Shown here: positions 43,164-52,164 of the stretch, one piece after another
Layout: the number at the start of each line of letters is the position of its first letter
How positions within the stretch are numbered: the first letter of the stretch is position 1
From: Aeromonas bivalvium
GTDB taxonomy: Bacteria > Pseudomonadota > Gammaproteobacteria > Enterobacterales > Aeromonadaceae
Length of the DNA: 64,000 bases
Direction of reading: 5' to 3'
Assembly: GCF_000819765.1 (NCBI RefSeq)
Contig: NZ_CDBT01000024.1
Location: 124,001-188,000 of the forward strand
Translations under genes and position numbers: made by a program
Notes under the pieces: generated by a model
Databases searched by the model: none
What the model was told of the DNA's origin: nothing
The model's input: only the letters and a program-made list of their open reading frames with translations

Positions 43164-46100
43164 GTGAGAGGCAAATTCAAATCCCTGACCATGGTCAACT
43201 GGAACGGCTTCTTCGCCCGGACCTTCGATCTCGACCAGCTGGTCACCACATTGTCCGGCGGCAACGGCGCGGGCAAGTCCACCACCATGGCAGCCTTCAT
43301 CGCGGCCCTCATTCCCGACCAGTCACTGCTCCATTTCCGTAATACCACGGAGGCGGGCTCCTCCAGCGCGTCCCGTGACAAGGGGCTCTACGGCAAGCTG
43401 CAACGGGGCCACTGCTATTCCCTGCTGGAAGTGATGAACAGCCGCGAGCAGCGGATCTGGGTCGGCGTGCACCTCGAACAGGTGGCCAACCGTGACAACA
43501 AGGTCAACATCACCCCCTTCGCCCTGGTGGATGTGCCAGACAGCCTGCAACCCACGGATCTGCTGCTGGAGAAGCTCGACGATGGCAAGGGGCGGGTGCG
43601 CGCCTTCGCCGATCTGAAGGGGGCGGCAGCAGAGCTCGGCGCCATCAAGGTCGCCAAGTTCAATACGGTGACCGATTATCACAACTTCATGTTCGAGTTC
43701 GGTATCACCCCGAAGAAACTGCGGGATCAAAAGGATCGCGGCAAGTTCTATCGCCTGATCGAGGCCTCCCTCTACGGCGGTATTTCGTCTTCCATCAGCC
43801 GCTCCTTGCGTGAATACCTGCTGCCGGAGAACTCCGGGGTGCGCAAGGCGTTTCAGGACATGGAGGCGGCCATCTACGAGAACCGCCGCACCCTGGAAGC
43901 CATCAAAGAGACCCAGGGTCAGCGGGATCTGTTCAAGAATCTCATCACCGAGACCACCCACTATGTGGCCGCCGAGTATGTGCGGGGCGCCGCCGAGAAG
44001 AGCCGCCTCTCCGAGCTGGCCCTCAAAGCCCGTGTCGAGCTCGCCGGCAAGCGTCGTCTGCTGGCGGAAGAGAAGCAGCGCGCCATCTATCTGGCGGACG
44101 AGGTGGATCAGCTCACCAACCGCGAGAAGCTTTTGACCGACGAGCTGGAGTCCGCCGCCGAGCACCTGGCCAAGGTGATGGCGGCCGTGGCCCTACAAAA
44201 GAAGATTGCCCTCTATCGCGCCGATCTGGCGGAGCTCAACGACAAGCTGGAGCAGCAGCAGGCGGTGGTGGAAGAGATCCACGGCCAGCTGCTGGAAGTG
44301 GAAGAGCGCAAGGAGCTGGCCCAGGCAGAGGTGGACAGCCTCAAGACCCAGCTGGCCGACTACCAGCAGGCGCTCGATATCCAGCAGACCCGCGCCATCC
44401 AGTACCGTCAGGCGGTGCAGGCGCTGGAGACGGCCCGCGAGCAGTGCGAGCTGCCGGGATTGAGTGCCGAACAGGCGAGCGATACCCTGCACCAGTTCCG
44501 CGCAGCCGAGCAGAGCCTCACCAGCCGTGTGCTGGGGGCCGAGCAGCAGCTGGCGCTGGCCAAGGCGGCGGTGGCCGAGCACGAAGCGGCGCTGGCACTG
44601 CTGCTCAGCATCGCCCCCGAGACCGCGCGCGAGGCCGCCTGGCCCACGGCGCAGGCGCTGCTCAAGCGCCACATCGAAGACAAGGCCCGCGTTAATCAGG
44701 GGCAGGGTCTGCGCGCCGCCCTGGCTCGCCTCGAGAAAGAGAGCGAAAGCCAGCAGGCGCTCTTCAAGTTGCGCGACGAGCTGCAGCAGGCTTCCGGTCA
44801 GCTGATTGCCAGCCAGGACGAGCTGGAGTTGTTTCTTGAGGCCCAGCGCACCCGTCAGGAGGAGCTGAGTGATCAGCAGGCGGAGGCGAACCAGCGCCGC
44901 GCCAGCCTCGAGCATCAGGGCACTCAGCTCGGCCGCGATATTGCGGAACTGACCAAGCTGGCCCCCCGCTGGCTCAAATCCTTTGAAAAGCTCGAGCAGC
45001 TGCGCGAGCAGAGCGGCCTGCCGCTCGCCACCGCCGAAGAACTTTCTTCCGGCATGCAGAGCGTGCTCGACAAGGAGCGCGAATTCGAGCAGGAGAGCAA
45101 CCGCATCCAGGGCCAGAAACAGGCGCTGGAGCTGCAAATTCGCAACCTGCAGCTGGGTGCTGGCGAGGCGGATCCGCGCCTTGCCCGCATCGCCGAGCAG
45201 GTGGGGGGCGTACTGCTCTCCGACGTCTATGACGACATCTCCATCGACGATGCCCCTTACTACTCCGCGCTCTACGGCCCGGCTCGCAGCGCCCTGGTGG
45301 TGCTCGACCTGGAAGGGGCCATCGAGCGGCTGAAAAAGCTGGAAGATTGCCCGGAAGATATCTATCTCATCCAGGGCAACCCTGACTCCTTTGACGAGGA
45401 TCTGGTGGAAGCGGACGAACTGGGGGATGCCGTGCTGGTGCGCACCAGCAAGCGTCAGGTGCGCTTCTCCCGCTACCCCGAGCTGCCACTCTTTGGCCGC
45501 GCCGCCCGGGAAAAACGGATCGAGCAGCTCGATCTTGAGCGGGAAAACCTCATCGAGGGCTACGCCAAGGCCGCCTTCGAGCAGCAGAAGTATCACCGCC
45601 TCTACGGACATTTTCGCGACTTTATCGGCCAGCATCTGGATATCGCCTTCCGCCCGGACCCCGAGGCCGAAGTGCAGGCCAAGCAGGCCGAACTGCGCAA
45701 GCTGCAAGAAACCATGGCCGAGTGCGACAAGCAGCTGAGTGATGCCAAAGCAGCCGCCGCCCAGCTGACTCGCCATATCCAGCTGGTGCAGGGGATGCTG
45801 CCCTTTGCCCACCTGTTTGCCGAGACAGATCTGGCGGCCCGCCTCGAGGCGGCTCACGCCGACGTAGAGGCCCTTAAAACCGCCGAAGCCTTTATCGCGA
45901 AACACGGCAAGGCGCTGGAAAAACTCGAGACCCAGGTGCAGGTGCTGCGCCAGGATCCCCAGGATCTGGCGGCCCTGCAGGCGGCCTTCGACGAGGTGAG
46001 CGAGTTGCTGGCGGAGCAGAAGCGCCGCTGCTACGCCCTCGATCAGCTGGTAGCCCGTCTGCCGCACTTTGCCTATCAAGATGCGCAAGACCTGCTGGGC

Positions 46101-47591
46101 AAGGCGTCCGAGATGAGCGAGCGGCTCAAAGAGAAGCTCAAAGCCGCCGAGCTGGCCGCCCGCACCGCCGGTGAGCAGCACAAGCAGATTTCCCAGCGCC
46201 ACACCGAGGCGCTGCAACTGCGCACGGCGCTCGATTCCAGCGCCTCGGCCAAGGGGCAGACCCTGGCGGAGTTCGAGCAGGAGCTGGGGGCCATGGGGCT
46301 CACCCTGTCGGACGACATGGAGGAGAAATCCCGCGCCCACAAGAAGGAGATCGAAGAGCTGCTTATCCGCACCCGGACCCGCCGCACCAGCGCCGAGGCC
46401 CAGTTGCAGGTGTGCAAGCGCGAAATCGAATCCCTTGGCGGTCGTCTCAAGCTGGAAGGCAAGGATTACTACAGCGCCCGCAAATCCCTGGTGGGTCACA
46501 AGGCGAGCTGGTCGCGGGTGGTGCGTCTGGCACGGGAGACCGACGTCGAGAAGCGTCTGAACAAGCGCGAGCTGGCTTATCTTGACAGCGACGAGCTGCG
46601 CTCCATGTCGGACAAGGCCCTCGGCGCCCTGCGGGTCGCCGTGGCCCACGACGAGGCCCTGCGCGATGCGCTGCGTCTGTCGGAAGGCAATCGCAGCACA
46701 GAGCAGAAGGTCGCCTTCTACGTGCAGGTCTACCGTTACCTGAAAGATCGCATCCGCAACGACATCATCCGCTCGGACGATCCTGTGGAGGCCATCGAGG
46801 AGATGGAGATCGAGCTGGCCCGTCTGGCGGACGAGCTCAAGCAGCGGGAAAATCACCTGTCCCTCTCCTCCCACGAGGTGGCGGCCAAGATCACCAACAT
46901 CATCCGCCGTGAGCAGAACCGCATCCGGGTATTGAACCAGGGCCTGCAGAACATCGCCTTCGGTCTGGTGCGCGGGGTGCGTCTCAACGTCAACATCCGC
47001 GAGGCCCACACTCGCCTGCTGACCGCACTCGCCGATCAGAGCGCCATGCACAACGATCTCTTCGCCGACAAGGAGCTCAGCTTCTCCGAGGCCATGGCCA
47101 AGCTGTTCCAGCGCCTCAACCCGCAGGTGGAGCAGGGGGAGCGAAACTACCAGGTGATGGGGGACGTGCTGCTCGATTATCGCAACTACCTGGAGCTGGA
47201 AATCGAGGTGCAGCGGGGGGCCGACGGCTGGCTGCGCGCCGAGAGCGGGGCGCTTTCCACCGGCGAGGCGATCGGTACCGGTCAGGCCATCCTGCTCATG
47301 GTGCTCATCAGCTGGGAGGAGGAGTCTCGCCGTCTGCGCGGCAAGGACATCGCCCCCTGCCGTCTCTTGTTCCTCGACGAAGCGGCGCGCCTGGATGGCA
47401 AGTCCATCGCCACCCTGTTCGAGCTGTGCGAGCGGCAGGACATGCAGCTGCTTATCGCGGCGCCGGAGAACATCAGCCCCGAGAAGGGCACCACCTACAA
47501 GCTCATCCGCAAGGTGCAGGGCAAGCACGAGCATGTGCATGTGGTGGGGCTGCGCGGCTTTGGCTTCGCCGACGACAAGCTGATCGCCTGA
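43164..47591 (+). CDS. mukB: chromosome partition protein MukB (SMC-like ATPase)
   Basis: A 1475-aa condensin. The Walker A motif GGNGAGKSTT is near residue 34, two long coiled-coil arms flank a central hinge (residues about 650-780, with YYSALYGPARSALVVLD), and the C-terminal head has LSTGEAIGTGQAIL near 1360 (signature) and CRLLFLDEAARLD near 1398 (Walker B). It organises and segregates the nucleoid with MukEF. The start is a GTG preceded by GGAGAG. It is the last gene of the operon and is followed by a strong terminator. Confidence 0.98.
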   Translation: MRGKFKSLTMVNWNGFFARTFDLDQLVTTLSGGNGAGKSTTMAAFIAALIPDQSLLHFRNTTEAGSSSASRDKGLYGKLQRGHCYSLLEVMNSREQRIWVGVHLEQVANRDNKVNITPFALVDVPDSLQPTDLLLEKLDDGKGRVRAFADLKGAAAELGAIKVAKFNTVTDYHNFMFEFGITPKKLRDQKDRGKFYRLIEASLYGGISSSISRSLREYLLPENSGVRKAFQDMEAAIYENRRTLEAIKETQGQRDLFKNLITETTHYVAAEYVRGAAEKSRLSELALKARVELAGKRRLLAEEKQRAIYLADEVDQLTNREKLLTDELESAAEHLAKVMAAVALQKKIALYRADLAELNDKLEQQQAVVEEIHGQLLEVEERKELAQAEVDSLKTQLADYQQALDIQQTRAIQYRQAVQALETAREQCELPGLSAEQASDTLHQFRAAEQSLTSRVLGAEQQLALAKAAVAEHEAALALLLSIAPETAREAAWPTAQALLKRHIEDKARVNQGQGLRAALARLEKESESQQALFKLRDELQQASGQLIASQDELELFLEAQRTRQEELSDQQAEANQRRASLEHQGTQLGRDIAELTKLAPRWLKSFEKLEQLREQSGLPLATAEELSSGMQSVLDKEREFEQESNRIQGQKQALELQIRNLQLGAGEADPRLARIAEQVGGVLLSDVYDDISIDDAPYYSALYGPARSALVVLDLEGAIERLKKLEDCPEDIYLIQGNPDSFDEDLVEADELGDAVLVRTSKRQVRFSRYPELPLFGRAAREKRIEQLDLERENLIEGYAKAAFEQQKYHRLYGHFRDFIGQHLDIAFRPDPEAEVQAKQAELRKLQETMAECDKQLSDAKAAAAQLTRHIQLVQGMLPFAHLFAETDLAARLEAAHADVEALKTAEAFIAKHGKALEKLETQVQVLRQDPQDLAALQAAFDEVSELLAEQKRRCYALDQLVARLPHFAYQDAQDLLGKASEMSERLKEKLKAAELAARTAGEQHKQISQRHTEALQLRTALDSSASAKGQTLAEFEQELGAMGLTLSDDMEEKSRAHKKEIEELLIRTRTRRTSAEAQLQVCKREIESLGGRLKLEGKDYYSARKSLVGHKASWSRVVRLARETDVEKRLNKRELAYLDSDELRSMSDKALGALRVAVAHDEALRDALRLSEGNRSTEQKVAFYVQVYRYLKDRIRNDIIRSDDPVEAIEEMEIELARLADELKQRENHLSLSSHEVAAKITNIIRREQNRIRVLNQGLQNIAFGLVRGVRLNVNIREAHTRLLTALADQSAMHNDLFADKELSFSEAMAKLFQRLNPQVEQGERNYQVMGDVLLDYRNYLELEIEVQRGADGWLRAESGALSTGEAIGTGQAILLMVLISWEEESRRLRGKDIAPCRLLFLDEAARLDGKSIATLFELCERQDMQLLIAAPENISPEKGTTYKLIRKVQGKHEHVHVVGLRGFGFADDKLIA

Positions 47592-47621
47592 GCCCTGACA
47601 GGGACTGACGGGTGAACACAC

Positions 47622-47648
47622 AAACGGGAGGCCTGGGCCTCCCGTTTT
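47622..47648 (+). terminator. rho-independent terminator of the mukFEB operon
   Basis: AAACGGGAGGCC/GGCCTCCCGTTT stem, 2-nt loop, followed by TTCC. Confidence 0.9.
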
Positions 47649-47754
47649 CCATGGGAAATATGAGAGAGTAGGCGCCTGTTCGCGGGATCCAGACTGGCGA
47701 TGCAGGGTAAGGGCCAGGGCGCATCAACCTGACATCGCATCGAGGGAATAAAGC

Positions 47755-48144
47755 ATGACGTGGAAATTACAAAAAGGGCTGCTGGCCTCCCTGTGCCTGC
47801 TGCTCGCGGCCTGCAGCAGCCAACCTGATGCGGGCAGTGCGGGCAACGGGCGGGGCTATACCCAGACGGGGCTGGCCTCCTACTATGCCGATCGCTATCA
47901 CAACAAGAAGACGGCGAGCGGCGAGCCCTACCAGAAGAGCGCCAACACCGCCGCCCATATGACGCTGCCCTTCGGCGCCATGGTGAGGGTGACCAACCTT
48001 GCCAACGGCAAGAGCGTGGTGGTGCGGGTCAATGACAGGGGCAACTTCCCCAGAGGCCGGATCATCGATCTCTCCAGGGCGGCGTTCAGCGCCATAGGCA
48101 ACACCCGATCGGGCCTTCTCAAGGTCAAGGTCGAGGTGTTGTAG
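47755..48144 (+). CDS. short RlpA-like lipoprotein (double-psi beta-barrel)
   Basis: A 129-aa protein with a lipobox LLLAACS (Cys at residue 20). The rest is a single double-psi beta-barrel of the RlpA type: GLASYYADRYHNKKTASGEPY, LPFGAMVRVTNLANGKSVVVRVNDRG and RIIDLSRAAFSAIG. These contain the conserved Asp and the VNDRGP-like motif (here VNDRGNF). Full-length RlpA has a C-terminal SPOR domain and acts as a lytic transglycosylase on naked glycan; this protein lacks SPOR, so septal targeting by that route is not expected. GAGGGAATAAAGC precedes the ATG. It appears monocistronic. Confidence 0.85.
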   Translation: MTWKLQKGLLASLCLLLAACSSQPDAGSAGNGRGYTQTGLASYYADRYHNKKTASGEPYQKSANTAAHMTLPFGAMVRVTNLANGKSVVVRVNDRGNFPRGRIIDLSRAAFSAIGNTRSGLLKVKVEVL

Positions 48145-48314
48145 GGGGCTATAAGCCCGGCCCATTGCACAGCGGGAAACGGCAAGGCCCCGGACATTGC
48201 ATCTCAGCGTTGACAGCCTCCAGCCGTATCTGTGTTATTGCGTGACTGCCGCTCAAGGCACTTGGCTTGTCTCTTGCTGCCCCTCGCCAGGGCGCCAATA
48301 TGGAGGTTGTTGTG

Positions 48315-48788
48315 ATGACGAACCGCACACCCATTCAGGCCACACAGATCCCGGAGAGCAAGGCAAAGTCCCTCTATCCGGAGCCCTTTGCCTCCCTGGT
48401 CAAACACCGTACCCGGCGCAGGCTGGGGGACCACTTCGGTCTTGCCAATCTGGGGGTCAACCTGACGACCCTGGCGCCGGGGGCCATCTCGGCGCTCAAG
48501 CACCATCACGGCCTGCAGGACGAGTTCGTTTATGTGCTCTCTGGCAATCCCACCCTGCGCTATGGGGAGGAGGAGTATCTGATGTCGCCGGGGGAGTGCA
48601 TCGGCTTCAAGGGGGGCAGCGGCCTGGCCCACCAGTTGGTCAACCACGGTGAGGTGGATGCCGTCTATCTCGAGGTGGGGGACAGGCTGCCAGGGGACAC
48701 CGTCGACTATCCCGACGACGATCTGGCCCTGGTACAGGGTGCCGATGGCGCCTGGTCAGCCAGACACAAGGATGGCAGCCCCTATTAG
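48315..48788 (+). CDS. cupin-domain protein
   Basis: A 157-aa single-cupin protein. The two cupin motifs are LKHHHGLQDEFVYVLSGNPTLRYG (three His and a Glu for metal, near residues 56-80) and HQLVNHGEVDAVYLEVGDR near 105. The end DGAWSARHKDGSPY is common in uncharacterised sugar-isomerase-like cupins. The ATG at 48315 has TGGAGG upstream; an ATG at 48300 is also possible. The substrate is unknown. A GNAT acetyltransferase gene follows after 33 bp, so the two may be co-transcribed. Confidence 0.85.
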   Translation: MTNRTPIQATQIPESKAKSLYPEPFASLVKHRTRRRLGDHFGLANLGVNLTTLAPGAISALKHHHGLQDEFVYVLSGNPTLRYGEEEYLMSPGECIGFKGGSGLAHQLVNHGEVDAVYLEVGDRLPGDTVDYPDDDLALVQGADGAWSARHKDGSPY

Positions 48789-48821
48789 GGGCGCCTCTTC
48801 GCGCAATTGAGAGAGACTTCC

Positions 48822-49304
48822 ATGGAATTCAGATCCTTCGCTGACGTCAATGCAGCGGATTTTCTGCCGCTGCTCAACGACGAGACGCTGCGACAGCACC
48901 TGATTGACCATCCCCCCTTCGAGCTGGCCACGGTGCGGCGCTGGATGGAGGAGAAGATGGCGATAGACGCGCTGCCCGGCTGCCGCGTGCGCGCCGTTCT
49001 CATCGATAGCGCCCTGGTGGGGTGGTGCGGCCTCCAGCCCGATGAGGAGGGGGTGGAGATGGCCATCGTCATCGCCAGGGCGGGCTGGGGCAGGGGGCTT
49101 GCCATCTTCAACGAGATGATGGGCTGGGCGCGCAGCCTGGGCCATCAAGAGGTGGTCTTTCATCTGCTGGGCTCGCGCCCCTTGTACAAGTCCCTCGCCA
49201 GGCGCGCCACCCGGGTGAAGACGACGACCCTGTCCGGGCACCCCTTCACCACCTATTGCTTCGGCGTCGAGAGCCGGTTTGCCGGCCGTGATCCCGGGCC
49301 GTGA
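48822..49304 (+). CDS. GNAT-family N-acetyltransferase (divergent)
   Basis: A 160-aa protein. The pattern LVGWCGLQPDEEGVEMAIVIARAGWGRGLAIFNEMMGWA (residues about 66-103) has the beta-strand, R/Q-x-x-G-x-G/A-like acetyl-CoA pocket (here RAGWGRGLA) and following helix of GNAT enzymes. The C-terminal VVFHLLGSRPLYKSLARRA fits the last strand and helix. The substrate is unknown. GAGAGAGAC lies before the ATG. It follows the cupin gene on the same strand. Confidence 0.7.
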   Translation: MEFRSFADVNAADFLPLLNDETLRQHLIDHPPFELATVRRWMEEKMAIDALPGCRVRAVLIDSALVGWCGLQPDEEGVEMAIVIARAGWGRGLAIFNEMMGWARSLGHQEVVFHLLGSRPLYKSLARRATRVKTTTLSGHPFTTYCFGVESRFAGRDPGP

Positions 49305-49441
49305 TCATCTGTGCCCCTGTCATGGCGATATCGCACCCTGCTCAATGGGGGCCAGGCGTGCCTGTCTCCTCGAGGATGCCCCCGTGACGGCGAACCATGG
49401 GCGCATGCCCTTTCATCACGCCATTATGGCCAAGGAGCAAT

Positions 49442-49807
49442 ATGAACAGTGAGAGCAAGGCCTTTGTGGTGATCAGTGCCCACCGCAGCGAGTATCCGGA
49501 CCCTATCACCTTTCGCAAGGGGACCTCACTCATGGTTGGCGAACGCTATGAAGGGGAAGGGGGGTGGCACGACTGGTTCTTCTGCCATTGTGACGGGCAA
49601 CAAGGGGGCTGGGTGCCGGCCCAGATCATAGGGGCGACGGGCGATGGCACGGCTCGCGCCTTGGAGGATTACACGGCCAGGGAGTTGAGCGTGCAAGCGG
49701 GTGATCGGCTCGGTGGCCATCGAGTGATCAACGGCTGGATCTGGTGCGTGAGGGACCAAGATGGCGCCTCCGGCTGGGTGCCCCAGGCCAATCTCAGGGA
49801 GGCATAA
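49442..49807 (+). CDS. bacterial SH3-domain protein
   Basis: A 121-aa cytoplasmic protein made of two SH3-like repeats. The first runs from VVISAHRSEYPDPITFRKG to WFFCHCDGQQGGWVPAQII and the second from ARALEDYTARELSVQAGD to WIWCVRDQDGASGWVPQANL. Both have the ALYDYxxxxxxELSF-like opening and the GWVP end typical of SH3 variants. There is no signal peptide. AGGAG precedes the ATG at 49442; the ATG at 49397 is less likely. Related proteins are small, single-gene and of unknown role. Confidence 0.8.
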   Translation: MNSESKAFVVISAHRSEYPDPITFRKGTSLMVGERYEGEGGWHDWFFCHCDGQQGGWVPAQIIGATGDGTARALEDYTARELSVQAGDRLGGHRVINGWIWCVRDQDGASGWVPQANLREA

Positions 49808-50006
49808 GCGCCCTCATGGGCAGTGGCCGATCTGCTCTGTTGTGCAAGGGCGTTGTTCAGCAGGATGGATAGTCTGTCCAGATTGTCTGTCTATTCGTAT
49901 CAATCCCCCGTGATTACACTGGCTCTCAGGTTGAAACATGCGCTCTTCGCGCGGTGACAAGCCGCCGTGAGGAGTGTTTCAAATAGCCCCTTGATAACGG
50001 AGTGTG

Positions 50007-50336
50007 ATGAAGATGACAGCAGACAAATTGGTATCCATCGCCGTGCTGACGGCAAAGCCTGGGATGGGCGAGCGCCTGCGTCAAGCGCTGCTCGCCTTGA
50101 TCGGCCCCACCCGCCGGGAGCCCGGCAACCTCGATTATGTGCTGTTCGAGCTCAAAGACGAACCCGGCACCTTCTATATGCGCGAAGCCTTCGTCAATCA
50201 GGCCGCCCTGGATGCCCACTGCGAGACGGACTATTTCCAAGGCTTCGTCCGCCAGGCGGACGAGCTGCTGGCCGAACCCCTTAGGCTTATCTTCATGGAG
50301 GAAGTGAGCCCGCCATCGGCCATGGGGCAGGGCTGA
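50007..50336 (+). CDS. antibiotic-biosynthesis-monooxygenase (ABM) domain protein, YgiN-like
   Basis: A protein of about 109 aa with a ferredoxin-like ABM fold: KLVSIAVLTAKPGMGERLRQALLALIGPTRREPGNLDYVLFE, then FYMREAFVNQAALDAHCETDYFQGF. These are the usual G-x2-Y, E-x-F and A-x-x-x-H positions. Members include quinol monooxygenase YgiN and haem-degrading enzymes; the substrate here is unknown. Possible starts are ATG 50007 or 50013, after AACGGAG. Confidence 0.85.
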   Translation: MKMTADKLVSIAVLTAKPGMGERLRQALLALIGPTRREPGNLDYVLFELKDEPGTFYMREAFVNQAALDAHCETDYFQGFVRQADELLAEPLRLIFMEEVSPPSAMGQG

Positions 50337-50469
50337 GCGCCTCTCCTGCCTTCTCCCCAGGTTTGCAAGCGGCTTCGCTATGATTGAGATGGCGCAGTGA
50401 CAGGGACTAGGCACCTGGTCTAGGCCAAAGCGGGCACTGGGCCCATGGTCAGTGGCAACGGGAGACGTC

Positions 50470-50961
50470 ATGAAGAGAACCCTTGTGCTGGTGCGTCACG
50501 GCAAGTCGAGCTGGGAAGATCAGGGGCGGCCAGACAGGGCGCGGCCGCTCGCCGAGCGTGGCCTGCGCGACGCGCCCCTGATGGGCAAGCGGCTGGCGCA
50601 CGATAAGGTGCGACCCGATCTCATCTTGTCGAGCCCCGCCAGCCGGGCCTTGTCGACGGCCCATATCATGGCCGAAGTGCTCGGTTACCCGTCAGGGGAG
50701 ATAGTCACGGACGAGCGGCTCTATGGCAGCGATGCCGGGGTCCTGCTCGAGGTGATGGGTGAGCTGGGTGACGGGTTCAGGTGTGTCATGCTCTTTGGCC
50801 ACGATCCCGAGCTCACCGACCTTGCCCACCGCTTTTCCGGCAAGATCACCCGGATGCCAACCTGCGCCGTCGCCCGCTTCACCTTTGACGCCCCCTCCTG
50901 GTCGGCTGCCGTGTCGCAACCGCCGCTGACGGCCGTGCTCGACTATCCGAAGAAGAGGTAG
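50470..50961 (+). CDS. SixA-family histidine phosphatase
   Basis: A 163-aa protein of the phosphoglycerate-mutase-like superfamily. LVLVRHGKSSWED at residues 5-17 holds the phospho-accepting His (RHG), LSSPASRALSTA near 58 the second Arg, and LFGHDPELTDL near 106 the second catalytic His. The short length and KSSW variant match SixA, which dephosphorylates histidine phosphotransfer domains. No sensor kinase is close by. GGGAGAC precedes the ATG at 50470. Confidence 0.85.
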   Translation: MKRTLVLVRHGKSSWEDQGRPDRARPLAERGLRDAPLMGKRLAHDKVRPDLILSSPASRALSTAHIMAEVLGYPSGEIVTDERLYGSDAGVLLEVMGELGDGFRCVMLFGHDPELTDLAHRFSGKITRMPTCAVARFTFDAPSWSAAVSQPPLTAVLDYPKKR

Positions 50962-51034
50962 GTGAATAGCAAGAGGACGTGCAGGGCTGTCGCTCACCGG
51001 GGTCTGGTGAAGAAGCCAGCAAGAGAGCAAGCAA

Positions 51035-51058
51035 GAAGGGGAGCCCAGACTCCCCTTC
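51035..51058. terminator. possible terminator hairpin between convergent sixA-like and repeat-protein genes
   Basis: GAAGGGGAG/CTCCCCTTC stem with a 6-nt loop. No clear T-run follows on either strand. Confidence 0.4.
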
Positions 51059-51076
51059 GCATTCCCGTCATGTCGC

Positions 51077-51667
51077 CTATTTGGCGGCGATCGGCCCCTT
51101 GGTGCCCGCATCGTTGTCGACCCAGCCATCTTCTCCCTTGAGGCGGCGATCCCCCTGGATGCGGTAGGTGACCATGCCGTCCTTGAACACCAGGGCGCCG
51201 TCGGACTTCCTGGCACTGACCTGCTTGTCGTTGACCCAGACCTTCTCCTTGTCATCGATGCGGATGGTGGCCACTGTGGCGCCCGTCTCGGGGAAGGTGG
51301 CGACCCAGTTGCCGGCGTAGGGGCTGGCGCTGGCCGCCGCCGGAACATCGCCAAACCCGGCGGCCGCGTTCTCGGCCCTGGTCTTGTTGATGTCGCAACC
51401 ATTGAGCTCGCTCACCTGGGTGCAGCCGGAGTGCTCCAGCTTCTGTTCATAGCTCATGTTCAGACCGCCGTCGGCGGCCGGGGCGGCAGCACCGAATCCC
51501 GCCTTGGCGTTTTCCGCCTTGGTCTTGTGAATATCGCAGCCCTGGGCTTCGGTCACCTGGGTGCAGCCGGAGCGCTCCAGCTGCTCGGCGTATTTGGCGT
51601 TGATGGCGTGAACCTGGGCGCTGCCCAACAGGGTGAGGGTCAGGGCGAGCGCGGTCTGTCTGAACAT
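51077..51667 (-). CDS. exported protein with tandem cysteine-containing repeats
   Basis: A 196-aa protein with a signal peptide (MFRQTALALTLTLLGSAQVHA). The mature N-terminus holds two 34-residue-class repeats, each reading Y-x2-Q/K-L-E-x-SGCTQV, then x2-GCDI, then KT-R/K-AEN-A-x-AGFG, near residues 26-60 and 76-110. Each repeat has two cysteines that could pair. The C-terminal domain (NWVATFPETGATVATIRIDDKEKVWVND...) is beta-rich, resembling a lipocalin- or TIM44-like small barrel, unassigned. AGAGG precedes the ATG. The function is unknown and the repeats suggest internal duplication. Confidence 0.7.
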   Translation of the reverse strand: MFRQTALALTLTLLGSAQVHAINAKYAEQLERSGCTQVTEAQGCDIHKTKAENAKAGFGAAAPAADGGLNMSYEQKLEHSGCTQVSELNGCDINKTRAENAAAGFGDVPAAASASPYAGNWVATFPETGATVATIRIDDKEKVWVNDKQVSARKSDGALVFKDGMVTYRIQGDRRLKGEDGWVDNDAGTKGPIAAK

Positions 51668-51777
51668 GATCAATACCTCTGGCAATGGGTCATTCGGGCT
51701 GGTGGCAAAGGGCATGCGATGGCTGGTCGCGGCCACCTCTCACGATAGCAGGCGCGCACGACATGTGGCGTCTGTGA

Positions 51778-51981
51778 TCAGCTTTGGGGGATGCGGACCC
51801 CCTTGTCCAGATAGAGGCTGCTGTAGTGGGCGCGGTGGGTGACGAACATCACCTGGTGACGACTGCCATCGGAGAGGATGATGAAATCCCCGGCCTGGGC
51901 CGGGCTTTGCAGGCTGATCTCCTGCTCGGGGGCGGTCAGCTTGTCGACCTCCTCCCGAAAGCTGAGGGTGTAAGAATACAT
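51778..51981 (-). CDS. small protein of unknown function
   Basis: A 67-aa protein, MYSYTLSFREEVDKL at the start, with FIILSDGSRHQVMFVTHRAHYSS in the middle, which suggests a small beta-barrel. GGAG lies 7 nt before the ATG at 51981. No family is recognised. It is on the minus strand, divergent from the PhzF-like gene, and its own good ribosome-binding site is the main support for it being real. Confidence 0.6.
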   Translation of the reverse strand: MYSYTLSFREEVDKLTAPEQEISLQSPAQAGDFIILSDGSRHQVMFVTHRAHYSSLYLDKGVRIPQS

Positions 51982-52164
51982 AGGGTTCTCCACTGCAGGA
52001 CCGTATACAGACACGCACCACAAGGCTAGTTGTCATCTCCCGGATCCGCGGCGCCCAAGCGGCACCTGTGTGCCATTTAATTTCACGAGTAAGCTGGGTC
52101 CATTCGGTCGATGGGCGCAGGCCCTGTCTCGGCACGCTCACTTTAGCCTGCAAGGAGTTGTCAC

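Noticed and set aside
44193-47621. 1142-codon minus-strand open frame within mukB
   Set aside because: Shadow of the mukB reading frame; it is Leu/Gln/Gly-rich without domains, whereas mukB has Walker A, Walker B and hinge.
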